Below are positions 1-7,733 of a stretch of DNA of 8,509 bases, in pieces. The notes beneath the pieces were generated by a model. That model did not search any database and was not told where the DNA came from. It saw nothing but the letters and a program-made list of their open reading frames with translations. The DNA is from Victivallales bacterium (lineage in GTDB: Bacteria > Verrucomicrobiota > Lentisphaeria > Oligosphaerales > Oligosphaeraceae): positions 1 to 8,509 of the forward strand of contig JAFTAC010000059.1 of assembly GCA_017458805.1 (NCBI GenBank), read 5' to 3'. The first letter of the stretch is position 1; each line of letters begins with the position of its first letter. The position numbers were made by a program, and so were the translations under genes.

Positions 1-1301
1 ACTTCGGTGAGGTAGTGGGTCTTGCCCTCGGAGTCGCGCAGCATGTAGCGCCCGCCAGGTCCCAGCGCAGGAACCGCCTGGAGGTATTTCGGCACGCCCG
101 TGTGGATGTTGAAGTCCAGGAAGAGGGTCTGGCCACCGCGCGAGAAGGCGTTCTGGGAGCCATTGAAAATCAGCTCCTGGGCGACCTGTTTGACCTCTTT
201 GTCGTTGAGTCCCACGAGATAAGGCGCATAGAAGATATTGATGTAGGCGATACCCAGCGCACCTGCGTAGTTGGCCTGCATGGAGGCCAGGAAGGTGTTG
301 AGGTGCCCTGTGAGAACGGAGGCCGAACGCGCGGGGTTGGACTCCGTGTTCAGATTGCTCAAGTCGCGCAGGCCGTACTTCTTGATGTATTCGATGGAGT
401 GGGAGGAGCAATAGACGCGGTGCGGATAGCCGAGGTCGTGCAGGTGGATGGCGCCCGTGTCATGGGCTTCCTTGACGGCGGGCGAGAAGATGGTGTCCAG
501 CCCCCACTGCTTGAGGATGAGCTCGGCGATGCTGAGGTTGACCGCCTCGGGGTTGTTGGAGACGATGTTGCTGTTCTCGGTGGGTTTCGTGAACATCAGG
601 TTCTCGATGAACTCGCGTGGAATATGGTAGAGTGAGAGGTCCTCCAGCTTGTTGTTGTATCCGCGCTCCACGAGGATGTTGTTGACCATTTCGCGCAGAA
701 GGGTCGTGGTGACGCGCTTCATGTTGCTGGCGATGATCTGGTTCTCGACCTCCTTGGCGACGGACTCGGCCTCCTCCTCGTTCAGGTCCAGCTTGTCAAT
801 GAGCTTCTTGACGATGCGGTTGCGGTCCCAAGAGAAAAGATTGTCGCGGGTGGTTGACTGGACCAGGAGCAGGCTCTGGTCGGTGATGTCCGCCTTCTTG
901 TTGTCCTTCTTTTCGTTGGGGTTGCGGACTTTGATAGCGGCGCGGGCGCGTTCGCGCATCTTGCGGTAGCGTTTGAAGGAGGTCAGAATCTGCGTCAGCC
1001 CCTTCTCGGCGAGAACGATTTCCACCAGGTTCTGAACATCCTCCAGCATGGGGATGCGCAGCCCGTCTTTGTCGGCGGCGGTATAGTATTCGCACAGGGG
1101 GTTGTCCAGCTGGGCAACGACCTCGTCAGCGATTTCAGCGGCCTTCGCCTCGGAAATGGGGCTGCCCCCATTGCGGGCGGCGGCCTCGGCTGCCTTCAGA
1201 ATGGCGTTGCTGATCTTCTCGCGACGGAACGGAACCAAAAGCCCATCACGCTTTCTGAAAAACATGAACGGTCCCGGGTCACTGGTGGTTGACATAATCA
1301 T
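1..1301 (-). CDS. nrdD: Anaerobic (class III) ribonucleoside-triphosphate reductase, 3'-truncated by window edge
   Basis: This is the large subunit of the oxygen-sensitive glycyl-radical ribonucleotide reductase, which reduces ribonucleoside triphosphates to dNTPs in the cytoplasm. It needs the radical-SAM activase NrdG, which is not in the window. Reading the minus strand from 1301 gives 433 codons plus two bases. Residues about 12-118 form an ATP-cone (VPFRREKISNAI signature). Residues about 141-220 look like a second, divergent ATP-cone. The catalytic barrel then begins, with HLHDL at 286-290, VYCSS at 296-300 (Cys298, in the region where the family has an active-site cysteine), NIFYAPYL at 355-362 and NAFSRGGQ at 384-391. 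The C-terminal glycyl-radical site and zinc cysteines lie beyond the window. Two in-frame ATGs occur at 1301 and 1295. I chose 1301 because the GGAGAG Shine-Dalgarno (1310-1315) is then 8 nt away rather than 14. Family assignment is very secure. Confidence 0.95.
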   Translation of the reverse strand, partial: MIMSTTSDPGPFMFFRKRDGLLVPFRREKISNAILKAAEAAARNGGSPISEAKAAEIADEVVAQLDNPLCEYYTAADKDGLRIPMLEDVQNLVEIVLAEKGLTQILTSFKRYRKMRERARAAIKVRNPNEKKDNKKADITDQSLLLVQSTTRDNLFSWDRNRIVKKLIDKLDLNEEEAESVAKEVENQIIASNMKRVTTTLLREMVNNILVERGYNNKLEDLSLYHIPREFIENLMFTKPTENSNIVSNNPEAVNLSIAELILKQWGLDTIFSPAVKEAHDTGAIHLHDLGYPHRVYCSSHSIEYIKKYGLRDLSNLNTESNPARSASVLTGHLNTFLASMQANYAGALGIAYINIFYAPYLVGLNDKEVKQVAQELIFNGSQNAFSRGGQTLFLDFNIHTGVPKYLQAVPALGPGGRYMLRDSEGKTHYLTE

Positions 1302-1477
1302 TTTCTGCTCTCTCCGTTGTTTTTTCGAAGGCAAAATTGCCCCCATGTTTAAAACTTTATGGATTTGTCCCTTTGGCATTAGCAAGTATTGATGCAATAG
1401 CTTACATCGCCACCGAGACGCTATAAACGCAATTTCCGACTCCTGAAAACGAAAACCTCTGTTCCAAAAATCAACTG
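1302..1477 (-). other. Long 5' leader of nrdD
   Basis: If transcription starts about 7 nt after the TATAGT hexamer, the nrdD mRNA carries a leader of about 176 nt. I see no credible ORF in it and no riboswitch class I can recognise. It has a few short complementary stretches, such as GATG/CATC flanking a 10-nt loop at about 1388-1410, but nothing convincing. The length comes from the predicted promoter, so it is inference. Confidence 0.4.
1310..1315 (-). promoter_or_regulatory. Shine-Dalgarno of nrdD (decides the start)
   Basis: The minus strand reads GGAGAG here. The spacer is 8 nt to the ATG at 1301 and 14 nt to the in-frame ATG at 1295. The spacing favours the upstream ATG (Met-Ile-Met-Ser...). 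Confidence 0.7.
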
Positions 1478-1481
1478 TTAT

Positions 1482-1497
1482 GCACTATATATGACAT
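1482..1497 (-). promoter_or_regulatory. Candidate NrdR box overlapping the -10
   Basis: NrdR represses ribonucleotide reductase genes through paired boxes of consensus ACACWATATATWGTGT. Read on the minus strand, this 16-mer matches ten consecutive consensus positions (ATATATAGTG), but the left half is poor, giving 11 of 16 overall. It covers the -10 hexamer and lies exactly 31 bp from a second similar element, which is the usual NrdR box spacing of about three helical turns. No nrdR gene is visible. Confidence 0.45.
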
Positions 1498-1512
1498 ATT
1501 CGCATTTGTCAA
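1484..1512 (-). promoter_or_regulatory. Sigma70-type promoter of nrdD
   Basis: On the minus strand a perfect -35 hexamer TTGACA (1507-1512) is followed, after exactly 17 bp, by TATAGT (1484-1489), one mismatch from TATAAT. The predicted start is near 1477. It is the best promoter match I found in the window and points into nrdD. NrdR-like boxes and A-tracts surround it. Confidence 0.75.
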
Positions 1513-1528
1513 ACGCTAAATATGTTTT
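1513..1528 (-). promoter_or_regulatory. Candidate second NrdR box, just upstream of the -35
   Basis: Read on the minus strand the core is CATATTTAG, against CATATATAG in the partner 31 bp downstream. It agrees with about 11 of 16 NrdR consensus positions and directly abuts the TTGACA hexamer. Alone it would be unconvincing. The case rests on the pair, the spacing and the position in front of nrdD. Confidence 0.4.
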
Positions 1529-1550
1529 TTCTTGTTTTTTTATGATTTTT
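1525..1550 (-). promoter_or_regulatory. Phased A-tracts upstream of the nrdD promoter
   Basis: The plus strand has T runs at 1525-1530, 1535-1541 and 1546-1550, with centres 10.5 and 10 bp apart. On the minus strand these are A-tracts lying about 13 to 38 bp upstream of the -35 hexamer. A-tracts repeated once per helical turn curve DNA, and in this position they could also act as an UP element. The farthest tract may sit beyond the usual UP-element range. Confidence 0.5.
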
Positions 1551-1579
1551 ATCAAATAGTCTGTTTCCTCCCCAGCCGC

Positions 1580-1594
1580 ATCCAATATTTGGAT
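1580..1594. promoter_or_regulatory. Operator-like 15-bp inverted repeat
   Basis: ATCCAA-TAT-TTGGAT is a perfect 6-bp inverted repeat around a 3-bp centre. It lies 13 bp upstream of the TATAAT candidate for the giant gene, where a -35 element would be. This is a plausible binding site for a dimeric regulator, but the regulator is unknown and short palindromes are common in AT-rich DNA. Confidence 0.3.
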
Positions 1595-1606
1595 TTCATT
1601 ATTCGT

Positions 1607-1612
1607 TATAAT
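1607..1612 (+). promoter_or_regulatory. Candidate -10 element of the giant secreted-protein gene
   Basis: A perfect TATAAT hexamer sits 18 bp before the start codon, without a recognisable -35 at 16-18 bp. A start about 7 nt downstream would place the Shine-Dalgarno almost at the very 5' end of the mRNA. It may therefore be an activator-dependent promoter, or a chance match with the true promoter further upstream. Confidence 0.3.
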
Positions 1613-1619
1613 ATGGTAC

Positions 1620-1623
1620 GGAG
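1620..1623 (+). promoter_or_regulatory. Shine-Dalgarno of the giant gene (decides the start)
   Basis: GGAG with a 7-nt spacer to the ATG at 1631. It supports that ATG over the upstream in-frame TTG at 1532, and the ATG places a clean signal peptide at the N-terminus. Confidence 0.65.
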
Positions 1624-1630
1624 ACTAACC

Positions 1631-4600
1631 ATGAAAAAAGCGATATTCATTCTATCAATCCTCTCGATATTGGCGTTCAGCGCCCCCGTGAATTCACCAG
1701 TGCGCGGCTGGAACGAACTGGTTCAATGCAGAAAAGCGGAGGGCAACCTGCGCTTCGTGACGCCATGGGGCGCAAAGGCGCGTCCCGTCGTCTTTCTGCT
1801 CCATGCAAAGCATGGCGGGCGCAACATTCGCGTCCAGCTGTCGCATGATGGCTGGGAGGTGGACGAACTGCTGCCCGATGGGCGCTATGCGTTCGTCTCG
1901 CCGCTCTCCAGCTACCCGCGCGGCAAGGAGGGAGACGAGGCGGAAATCGTCTTCAAGCTGCGTGAAGACGAGTGGTCCTACTACGTGAACGGCGAGCTGC
2001 GCGGCAGCATGGCGGCCCCATTCGCGATGCCAGGCAGCGTCCTATGGCCGCAGCGGGCTGGCGTGAAGCTGAAATCGCCGATGCGCTATGCCGCCGTGGC
2101 GCGCGCCGCCTTCAAGACCGACTTCATGATCGAGCCAGGGGCCCCGAACGAACTCTACCCCTGGGCCATCCAGCTGGGCAGCTGGCACATCCACACGGCG
2201 CAGCAGCAGGCGGTCATCCGCCCCGAAACCGACCAGAAGCGCGCCCAGGAAGCCCCTCTGACGGCGGACAAGTCCCCCAACTTCTACTCCCTGAAGGGCG
2301 GCGGCGAGAACAAGGACGCCGTCATCACGACGGGCTATGACTTCTACGACAACTACAGCCTCTCCGCCTCCCTGCAACTGGATGAGGGCGAGGCTGGCAT
2401 CGTCTTCTACCACCGCGATTCCACCGTCCGCAACGAGCAGGGCGAGCTGGATGCCACAAAGGCGCAGTTCTACGCGCTGACCATCCGCATGGACGTGCCC
2501 TGGAAGGGAAACCGCGACATCCGCCTCTGGAAGCAGGCAGCCGACGGCAGCCGCACCATTCTGGCACGCGCATCCGTCCCGCTCTACAACAACCAGTGGC
2601 ATCTGCCAGGCGTCAAGGTCCACAACAACGAAATCATCTGCCTGCTGGACGAAGCGGAGCTCTTCCGCTGCCGCGAGCAGCTGCCCCCTGGCGGCAAAAT
2701 CGGCCTCTTCGCCAACACCAAGGAGCAGATCCGCTTCGATGACATCACGCTGGAGCCCTTCACCGCGTTCGATTTGGACGACATGGCGGGCGTCCGCCAC
2801 AACACCCTCTACCACACTGGCGGTTTCTACAAGACCGAGAAGAAGCACGCCAAACACGCGGCAGAGGCCGGCTTCTCACTCTACAAAAAACCTGAACCTG
2901 TAGTACTGAACACCACCGCAGGGCGCAACGCAGAGCTGCTGGTTCTTGGTCGTGCCCAGAACCAGGGCCTCTGCCTCAAGGCGGAGGTCACCCCGTCTTC
3001 TGGTTCAAAAGCTGGCCTCGTCGCAGGTTGGAGTGCCCCCAACGCGGGCTACTATCGCTTTGCCATCACACGCCAAGGAGAACAGGATACCTCCACACTG
3101 GCGAAAATCGCCCCAGACGGCTCCGAGACGGTGCTGGACACCTACGTCGTCCCCCAGAGCACCGCCTCCCCTGTCCTGACCATCGACAGCACGGACAACG
3201 GCAACCTGCGCTGCTTCTACAACGGCCTGCTGCTCCACTACCACGAGAACGGCGCACCCATCACGGGCGGCAGCGGCCTCTGGGCCGCCCCCAGCTCCGC
3301 CATGAAAGCCACCAACCTCTCGTTGGCGAAGTTCCGTGAGCGCGTGCTGGAGCAGGAGCAGAAGAACCCCATCTTCAAGACCGACAGCTTCATGCGCCAC
3401 TGGGCCTCCCCAGAGGGGCAATGGATCAGCGGCGGCGCCAACAAGCTCTGGCACAAGGGCGACTTCTTCGGCGACTTCACCATCACCCTGCCTGTCGTCG
3501 TGGGTTCCGAGCTGCACGTCGCCGTGCCCGACGGCCAGGAGGAGGGCTTCGTCACCGTCAAGGCGGAGGAGAACAAGCTGACACTGCTCGTGAAGCAGAA
3601 GGAGGGCGATCCGCTCTCCCAATCCGTTGAGCTGGACAAGATTGAAGGGGTCAAGCAGCCTGTCGCCAAATACACGCTGCGCCACGAAGGCAGCTGGCTC
3701 TGGCTGAACATCGAGGAGAAGCCCGTGCTCAAGCAGCGCCTTGCCTCCCCGCTCAAGCCCTACGGCACCCGCGTCCTCGCCAAGAACATGACGCTGGCGC
3801 ACATGGCCAGCAGCAAGGTCACACGCGCCAACGTGCTGGACGAATACTTCAACGAGTCCCCGCACGCCTGGCTGGCAAACGGCGGCGACTGGCAGATCAT
3901 CAACCGCTTCCAGTGCACCCCCAGCTGGTCGCACATGATTGGGCAGGCAACCGACAACCTCGGCGCCTTCTGGCTCAAGAAGCTCTTCAAGGGCGACATG
4001 ACGCTGGAGTTCTACGCAGGCACGCGCCACGGCCACTATGACCAGGCGGGCAACCTCAACTGCACAATCATGGCAAAGGACACAACCCCATCCAGCGGCT
4101 ATACCGTCGCATGCACCGAGTGGGACCAGAACCTCTCCCAGAACTGGACCACCTTCTACCGCAATGGCAAGCCCATCGACAAGACCGACGCCTATCTCGT
4201 GCCTCGCCGCCGCAAGGGCATGTACCGCCGCATCCTCAACCCGCTCGTCTCCCAGGGACGCCCCATCCACGGCGCCTGGTTCTACATCAAGCTGCGCAAA
4301 ATCGGCGAGAAGCTGGAGTACTACTTCGATGACGAACTCATCTTCACCCAGAAGGACAGCGACCCCATCCAGGAAGGCACCCTCGGCATCTGGACCTTCA
4401 TCCACAGCATCACGCTGGCGCAGATAAAAATCACCTTCGACCAGATGGCCCCCAAGCCCATCCCCGTCACCTTCCTCCCGCTGGTGGACAAGGCCCCCGA
4501 GCCCCCCGCCAACATCGATTACGACGTCTATGCGGAGAACTTCCCGCTGGACGCATGCAACCCCATCCTCTGGAACTACCGCGACAGCGTCAACCAGGGC

Positions 4601-7501
4601 ACCATGCTCAAGGCGGAAAACGCCATCGGCCTCAAGAGCGGCCTGGGCGGCGGCTTCATGCAATTGAACGCCACCCTCGCCCCCGTCCCGCTGCCCAAGC
4701 TGGCGGGCTGGCGTTTCCAGGTCAAGCGCACTGCGCTCGCACGCTTCAATTTCTACTACCGCTTCGTTGACATCAACAAGGAGAAGAAGGCCGTTGTTGC
4801 TCGCAACCTCTTCCATAGCATCTCGGGCGACGAGTTCACGGAGAACAACTGGCTCATGACTGGCAAGACGGAAGTCGCGCCCGTTGAGAAGGTTGACCCC
4901 GCCTCCGAGGAAGGCTGGCAGGAGGTCACCGTCTGGATCCCCGCAAAAATCCGCAGGAGATACAACAGCACCACATTTGCGCAGGCAGGCGGTCTGGGCC
5001 TTGAGCAGACCGACGCCATGGTGAACGGCATCGCGGGCAATGGCCCAGGCGAAGCCTACGCCATCCGTGACCTGCGTCCCATCTTCATCGGCGCTCCCAC
5101 TTTGACTGGCAGCGGCGAAATCGCCATCAACGGCGGCGAGTTCACCGCCGACAAGACCGCAGCCACCGACAGCCTGAAGGCCCTTGGCAAAGAGGGTGTC
5201 AACACCGTGAAGCTCACCCTGCGCAAAGACGGCAAGACCGCCACACGCACCCTGACCTGGATTCAGCCAGGCAAGCCCGCCTACACCGTGGATTGGGACA
5301 AGACGCAGGAGGACACCTTCCTTCTCAAACCCACAGCCGACTACTTCAATCCCGCTTTCGCCAGAGCGAAAATCCAAGCCATAGAAGAGGTTAGACCACG
5401 TCCTGACAATGACGACAGCTTCACGGTCGCCCTCCCCTTCACAGAGGCTATGCAGAAGGAGCTTTCCGCAGGCAAGCTGGCAGTCAAGGTCACAATGGGC
5501 GATGACACGCAGGAGTTCACCCTTGACGCCAATGCGCCAAACCGCCTGAACGGCGGTCCGCGCCTCCTCTCCATCGACGGCCTCACCCCCTTCTGCCTCA
5601 CCTTCGAGAACGGGCTGACTGAGCCCTTCCGCAAAGACGACAAAGGTGTACGCAAACGCCTGGGCTTCAACGATGCAGACCAGGGCACCTTCCTCGCCGC
5701 GCAAAACACGGAATCGGGTCAGAAACTCCGCACTTCCTACACCTATTCCATGGCCGTCTCCAGCTACCCCGTAGCCCAGTTCCGCTACCGTGCATCGGAC
5801 ATGTCCTACATCAGCATGTACTTCGAGAACGGCCACTACACCCGCCTGACCAGCAGCGACCACCCCAGCGCCGTCACCGTCCGCCATGGTCAGGACTTCG
5901 TGATGGACGAGAAGTGGCACACCTGGACAGGCCTCGCCTCCGACTGTTTCAACTCCAACGCCTACAACACAGCGCGCTTCAGGCCAGGCGCCCTCCGCCT
6001 CGCATCTGTCCATGGCACCGACCAGACGGGGCGCTTCAGCCACCTGGATTTGGACGACTTCACCTTCGGCCCCGCCGTCGCCAACGCCGACCAGCTCGCC
6101 TTCACCCCCAAATACTACGACTTTGACGGTGTCGCCACCATCCGTGCCGCCATCCTCCCAGGCGCAAAGTCCGCCTATGACACCCCCGCCGACACGCTTG
6201 ACAAACTTGCCTGGCGAGAGTTCAAGCCTGGCGAGAAAATCACCTTCGAGTTTCCAAAGGAACTGGCCGACGGCGTTTCGCACGTCGTTTTCCAGGCGAC
6301 GGACGCCAAGGGCAACCGCTCGCACTTTATGGACGTGCCCTTCCTGCTGGACCGCACGCCACTAGCTCCATCCTTCGCCATCCGCGCCACCAACGAGCCA
6401 GAGAAGAACCGCACCGAGATGCTTGTCACCCTCAACAACCAGGGCGGCGCACCATGGTCCATCGATGAGGCGAAGTTCTACATCGCTGGCAAGGAGGAGA
6501 AGCTAATCTACTGGACGGACAGTTTCGTCCACAGCCAGACCGCCGACAGCCTCGTGCTCAACCACCCGCTGCTGTTCATGTCGCAGCTGGACGCATCCAA
6601 GGACGGCGACACGATGCTCTTTGAAATCGACGGCATCAAAGACGGCGCAGGCAACACCACACCGCGCTTCCAAGCCCCCTTTAAAGTCGATTACAAGTCG
6701 GACAAGATTGGCCCCTCCTGGTATTACACCGCCCCCGCCTCCTCCATCAACTGGTACTTCAACTGGGACGGCAACAAGAGCACCACGACCCAGCTCTCGC
6801 CTGGGCAGTACAACGGCCTGGAGACCAGCCGTCCGCTCGGCGGCTCCCCCTTCCTCATCCACTACTCCTACTATGGCGCCGCCGATTTGGTGCAGGGCGT
6901 CAAGTGGAGTCCCGCCAAGTTCCCATGCATCTCGTTCCGCGCCACAATCACCTCGCCCCGCAGCAGCATGACCATCCGCCTCATCCTGACCGCCGCCGAC
7001 AAGCGCGCCTGGGGCATCTCCCTCATCGCCCCTGGCTCCGCAGGCGATGAGCTCAACAAGACAGAGACCTTCAAGTGGGAGAGCGGCAAGTGGATGCGTT
7101 TTAGCTTCAATGTCAAAGACTTGCTGCTCAAGGCAGGCCTTACCCAGGAGCAGATTGAGAAGATCGAGTTCACCAGCATCAACTTCCAGCGGCGCGGCCT
7201 CCACCACAGGGACAACATCTTCCTGGACGACCTCTTCATCCATGGCATGCCCGCCGACGCCTCAAAACCCGATGACTTTGGTTGGTACGCCTACGACGCC
7301 AGCGGTGTCGCCTCCCTGGAGGCCACCGCCGTCAGCTCTGACGACAAGGACGAGTGGACCCACTCCTTCACCGAACTCCACCACGCCAACCTGAATGACC
7401 TCCGCGCCAAGTTCAAGGGACAGAAGTGGTTCCGCTGCCAGGCAAAGGACAAGGCAGGCAACCTCTCCGCACCCTTCTGGCTCCCCGTCTTGTCCGAGTG
7501 A
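1631..7501 (+). CDS. Giant secreted protein of ConA-like, jelly-roll and Ig-like modules
   Basis: A 1956-residue exported protein of unknown function. Residues 1-18 form a Sec signal peptide: Lys2-Lys3, a hydrophobic core from 4 to 16, and probable cleavage near Ser17/Ala18. Residues 22-940 read as about five concanavalin A-like beta-sandwich domains (roughly 22-160, 161-375, 405-567, 584-725, 735-940). Most end in a similar strand, such as RFDDITLEPF near 368, NLSLAKF near 561, NMTLAHM near 720 and ITLAQIKITF near 930. Two start with a similar W-x(n)-G-x-W motif. From about 960 come three jelly-roll modules (about 961-1154, 1317-1490, 1690-1882), two with an LDD(F/L)F strand near their end. 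Ig-like domains with (D/K)xxGN signatures lie at about 1491-1580, 1575-1690 and 1883-1956. I recognise no catalytic motif, transmembrane anchor, LPxTG or PEP-CTERM tail. Carbohydrate binding or adhesion at the surface is inference. Domain borders are by eye. Confidence 0.9.
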   Translation: MKKAIFILSILSILAFSAPVNSPVRGWNELVQCRKAEGNLRFVTPWGAKARPVVFLLHAKHGGRNIRVQLSHDGWEVDELLPDGRYAFVSPLSSYPRGKEGDEAEIVFKLREDEWSYYVNGELRGSMAAPFAMPGSVLWPQRAGVKLKSPMRYAAVARAAFKTDFMIEPGAPNELYPWAIQLGSWHIHTAQQQAVIRPETDQKRAQEAPLTADKSPNFYSLKGGGENKDAVITTGYDFYDNYSLSASLQLDEGEAGIVFYHRDSTVRNEQGELDATKAQFYALTIRMDVPWKGNRDIRLWKQAADGSRTILARASVPLYNNQWHLPGVKVHNNEIICLLDEAELFRCREQLPPGGKIGLFANTKEQIRFDDITLEPFTAFDLDDMAGVRHNTLYHTGGFYKTEKKHAKHAAEAGFSLYKKPEPVVLNTTAGRNAELLVLGRAQNQGLCLKAEVTPSSGSKAGLVAGWSAPNAGYYRFAITRQGEQDTSTLAKIAPDGSETVLDTYVVPQSTASPVLTIDSTDNGNLRCFYNGLLLHYHENGAPITGGSGLWAAPSSAMKATNLSLAKFRERVLEQEQKNPIFKTDSFMRHWASPEGQWISGGANKLWHKGDFFGDFTITLPVVVGSELHVAVPDGQEEGFVTVKAEENKLTLLVKQKEGDPLSQSVELDKIEGVKQPVAKYTLRHEGSWLWLNIEEKPVLKQRLASPLKPYGTRVLAKNMTLAHMASSKVTRANVLDEYFNESPHAWLANGGDWQIINRFQCTPSWSHMIGQATDNLGAFWLKKLFKGDMTLEFYAGTRHGHYDQAGNLNCTIMAKDTTPSSGYTVACTEWDQNLSQNWTTFYRNGKPIDKTDAYLVPRRRKGMYRRILNPLVSQGRPIHGAWFYIKLRKIGEKLEYYFDDELIFTQKDSDPIQEGTLGIWTFIHSITLAQIKITFDQMAPKPIPVTFLPLVDKAPEPPANIDYDVYAENFPLDACNPILWNYRDSVNQGTMLKAENAIGLKSGLGGGFMQLNATLAPVPLPKLAGWRFQVKRTALARFNFYYRFVDINKEKKAVVARNLFHSISGDEFTENNWLMTGKTEVAPVEKVDPASEEGWQEVTVWIPAKIRRRYNSTTFAQAGGLGLEQTDAMVNGIAGNGPGEAYAIRDLRPIFIGAPTLTGSGEIAINGGEFTADKTAATDSLKALGKEGVNTVKLTLRKDGKTATRTLTWIQPGKPAYTVDWDKTQEDTFLLKPTADYFNPAFARAKIQAIEEVRPRPDNDDSFTVALPFTEAMQKELSAGKLAVKVTMGDDTQEFTLDANAPNRLNGGPRLLSIDGLTPFCLTFENGLTEPFRKDDKGVRKRLGFNDADQGTFLAAQNTESGQKLRTSYTYSMAVSSYPVAQFRYRASDMSYISMYFENGHYTRLTSSDHPSAVTVRHGQDFVMDEKWHTWTGLASDCFNSNAYNTARFRPGALRLASVHGTDQTGRFSHLDLDDFTFGPAVANADQLAFTPKYYDFDGVATIRAAILPGAKSAYDTPADTLDKLAWREFKPGEKITFEFPKELADGVSHVVFQATDAKGNRSHFMDVPFLLDRTPLAPSFAIRATNEPEKNRTEMLVTLNNQGGAPWSIDEAKFYIAGKEEKLIYWTDSFVHSQTADSLVLNHPLLFMSQLDASKDGDTMLFEIDGIKDGAGNTTPRFQAPFKVDYKSDKIGPSWYYTAPASSINWYFNWDGNKSTTTQLSPGQYNGLETSRPLGGSPFLIHYSYYGAADLVQGVKWSPAKFPCISFRATITSPRSSMTIRLILTAADKRAWGISLIAPGSAGDELNKTETFKWESGKWMRFSFNVKDLLLKAGLTQEQIEKIEFTSINFQRRGLHHRDNIFLDDLFIHGMPADASKPDDFGWYAYDASGVASLEATAVSSDDKDEWTHSFTELHHANLNDLRAKFKGQKWFRCQAKDKAGNLSAPFWLPVLSE

Positions 7502-7673
<172 letters not shown>

Positions 7674-7681
7674 CCACTTCT

Positions 7682-7709
7682 TTGCAAATGCGTTTTCCTA
7701 TGCTATATT
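7682..7709 (+). promoter_or_regulatory. Candidate promoter of the phosphoesterase gene
   Basis: TTGCAA (7682-7687, 4 of 6 to consensus), 16 bp, then TATATT (7704-7709, 5 of 6). The predicted start is near 7716, giving a leader of about 18 nt that just contains the Shine-Dalgarno. It lies immediately after the inverted heptamer arm and would make this gene independent of the giant gene. Confidence 0.45.
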
Positions 7710-7720
7710 AGGGGAAAAGC

Positions 7721-7726
7721 AGGAGA
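7721..7726 (+). promoter_or_regulatory. Shine-Dalgarno of the phosphoesterase gene
   Basis: AGGAGA with a 7-nt spacer to the ATG at 7734. It supports that start. Confidence 0.8.
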
Positions 7727-7733
7727 AAGCATC

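Noticed and set aside
15..635. Plus-strand open frame of 206 codons opposite nrdD
   Set aside because: It lies opposite the conserved catalytic part of NrdD and its translation resembles no family, so it is a shadow.
1330..1341. Short palindrome GGCAAAATTGCC in the nrdD leader
   Set aside because: The arms are 5 bp with a 2-base centre. As RNA the loop is too tight, and as DNA it is too far from the promoter to argue for an operator.
1532..1630. Upstream TTG start extending the giant protein by 33 residues
   Set aside because: The TTG has no Shine-Dalgarno and lies in a T-rich tract. The extension would bury the signal peptide, and the ATG at 1631 has GGAG at good spacing.
3005..6325. A very long open frame (about 1100 codons) antisense to the giant gene
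   Set aside because: It has no Shine-Dalgarno, a low-complexity Gly/Val/Ala/Glu-rich product and no recognisable domain. The sense strand encodes coherent domains with a signal peptide. GC-rich third positions of the sense gene create such shadow frames.
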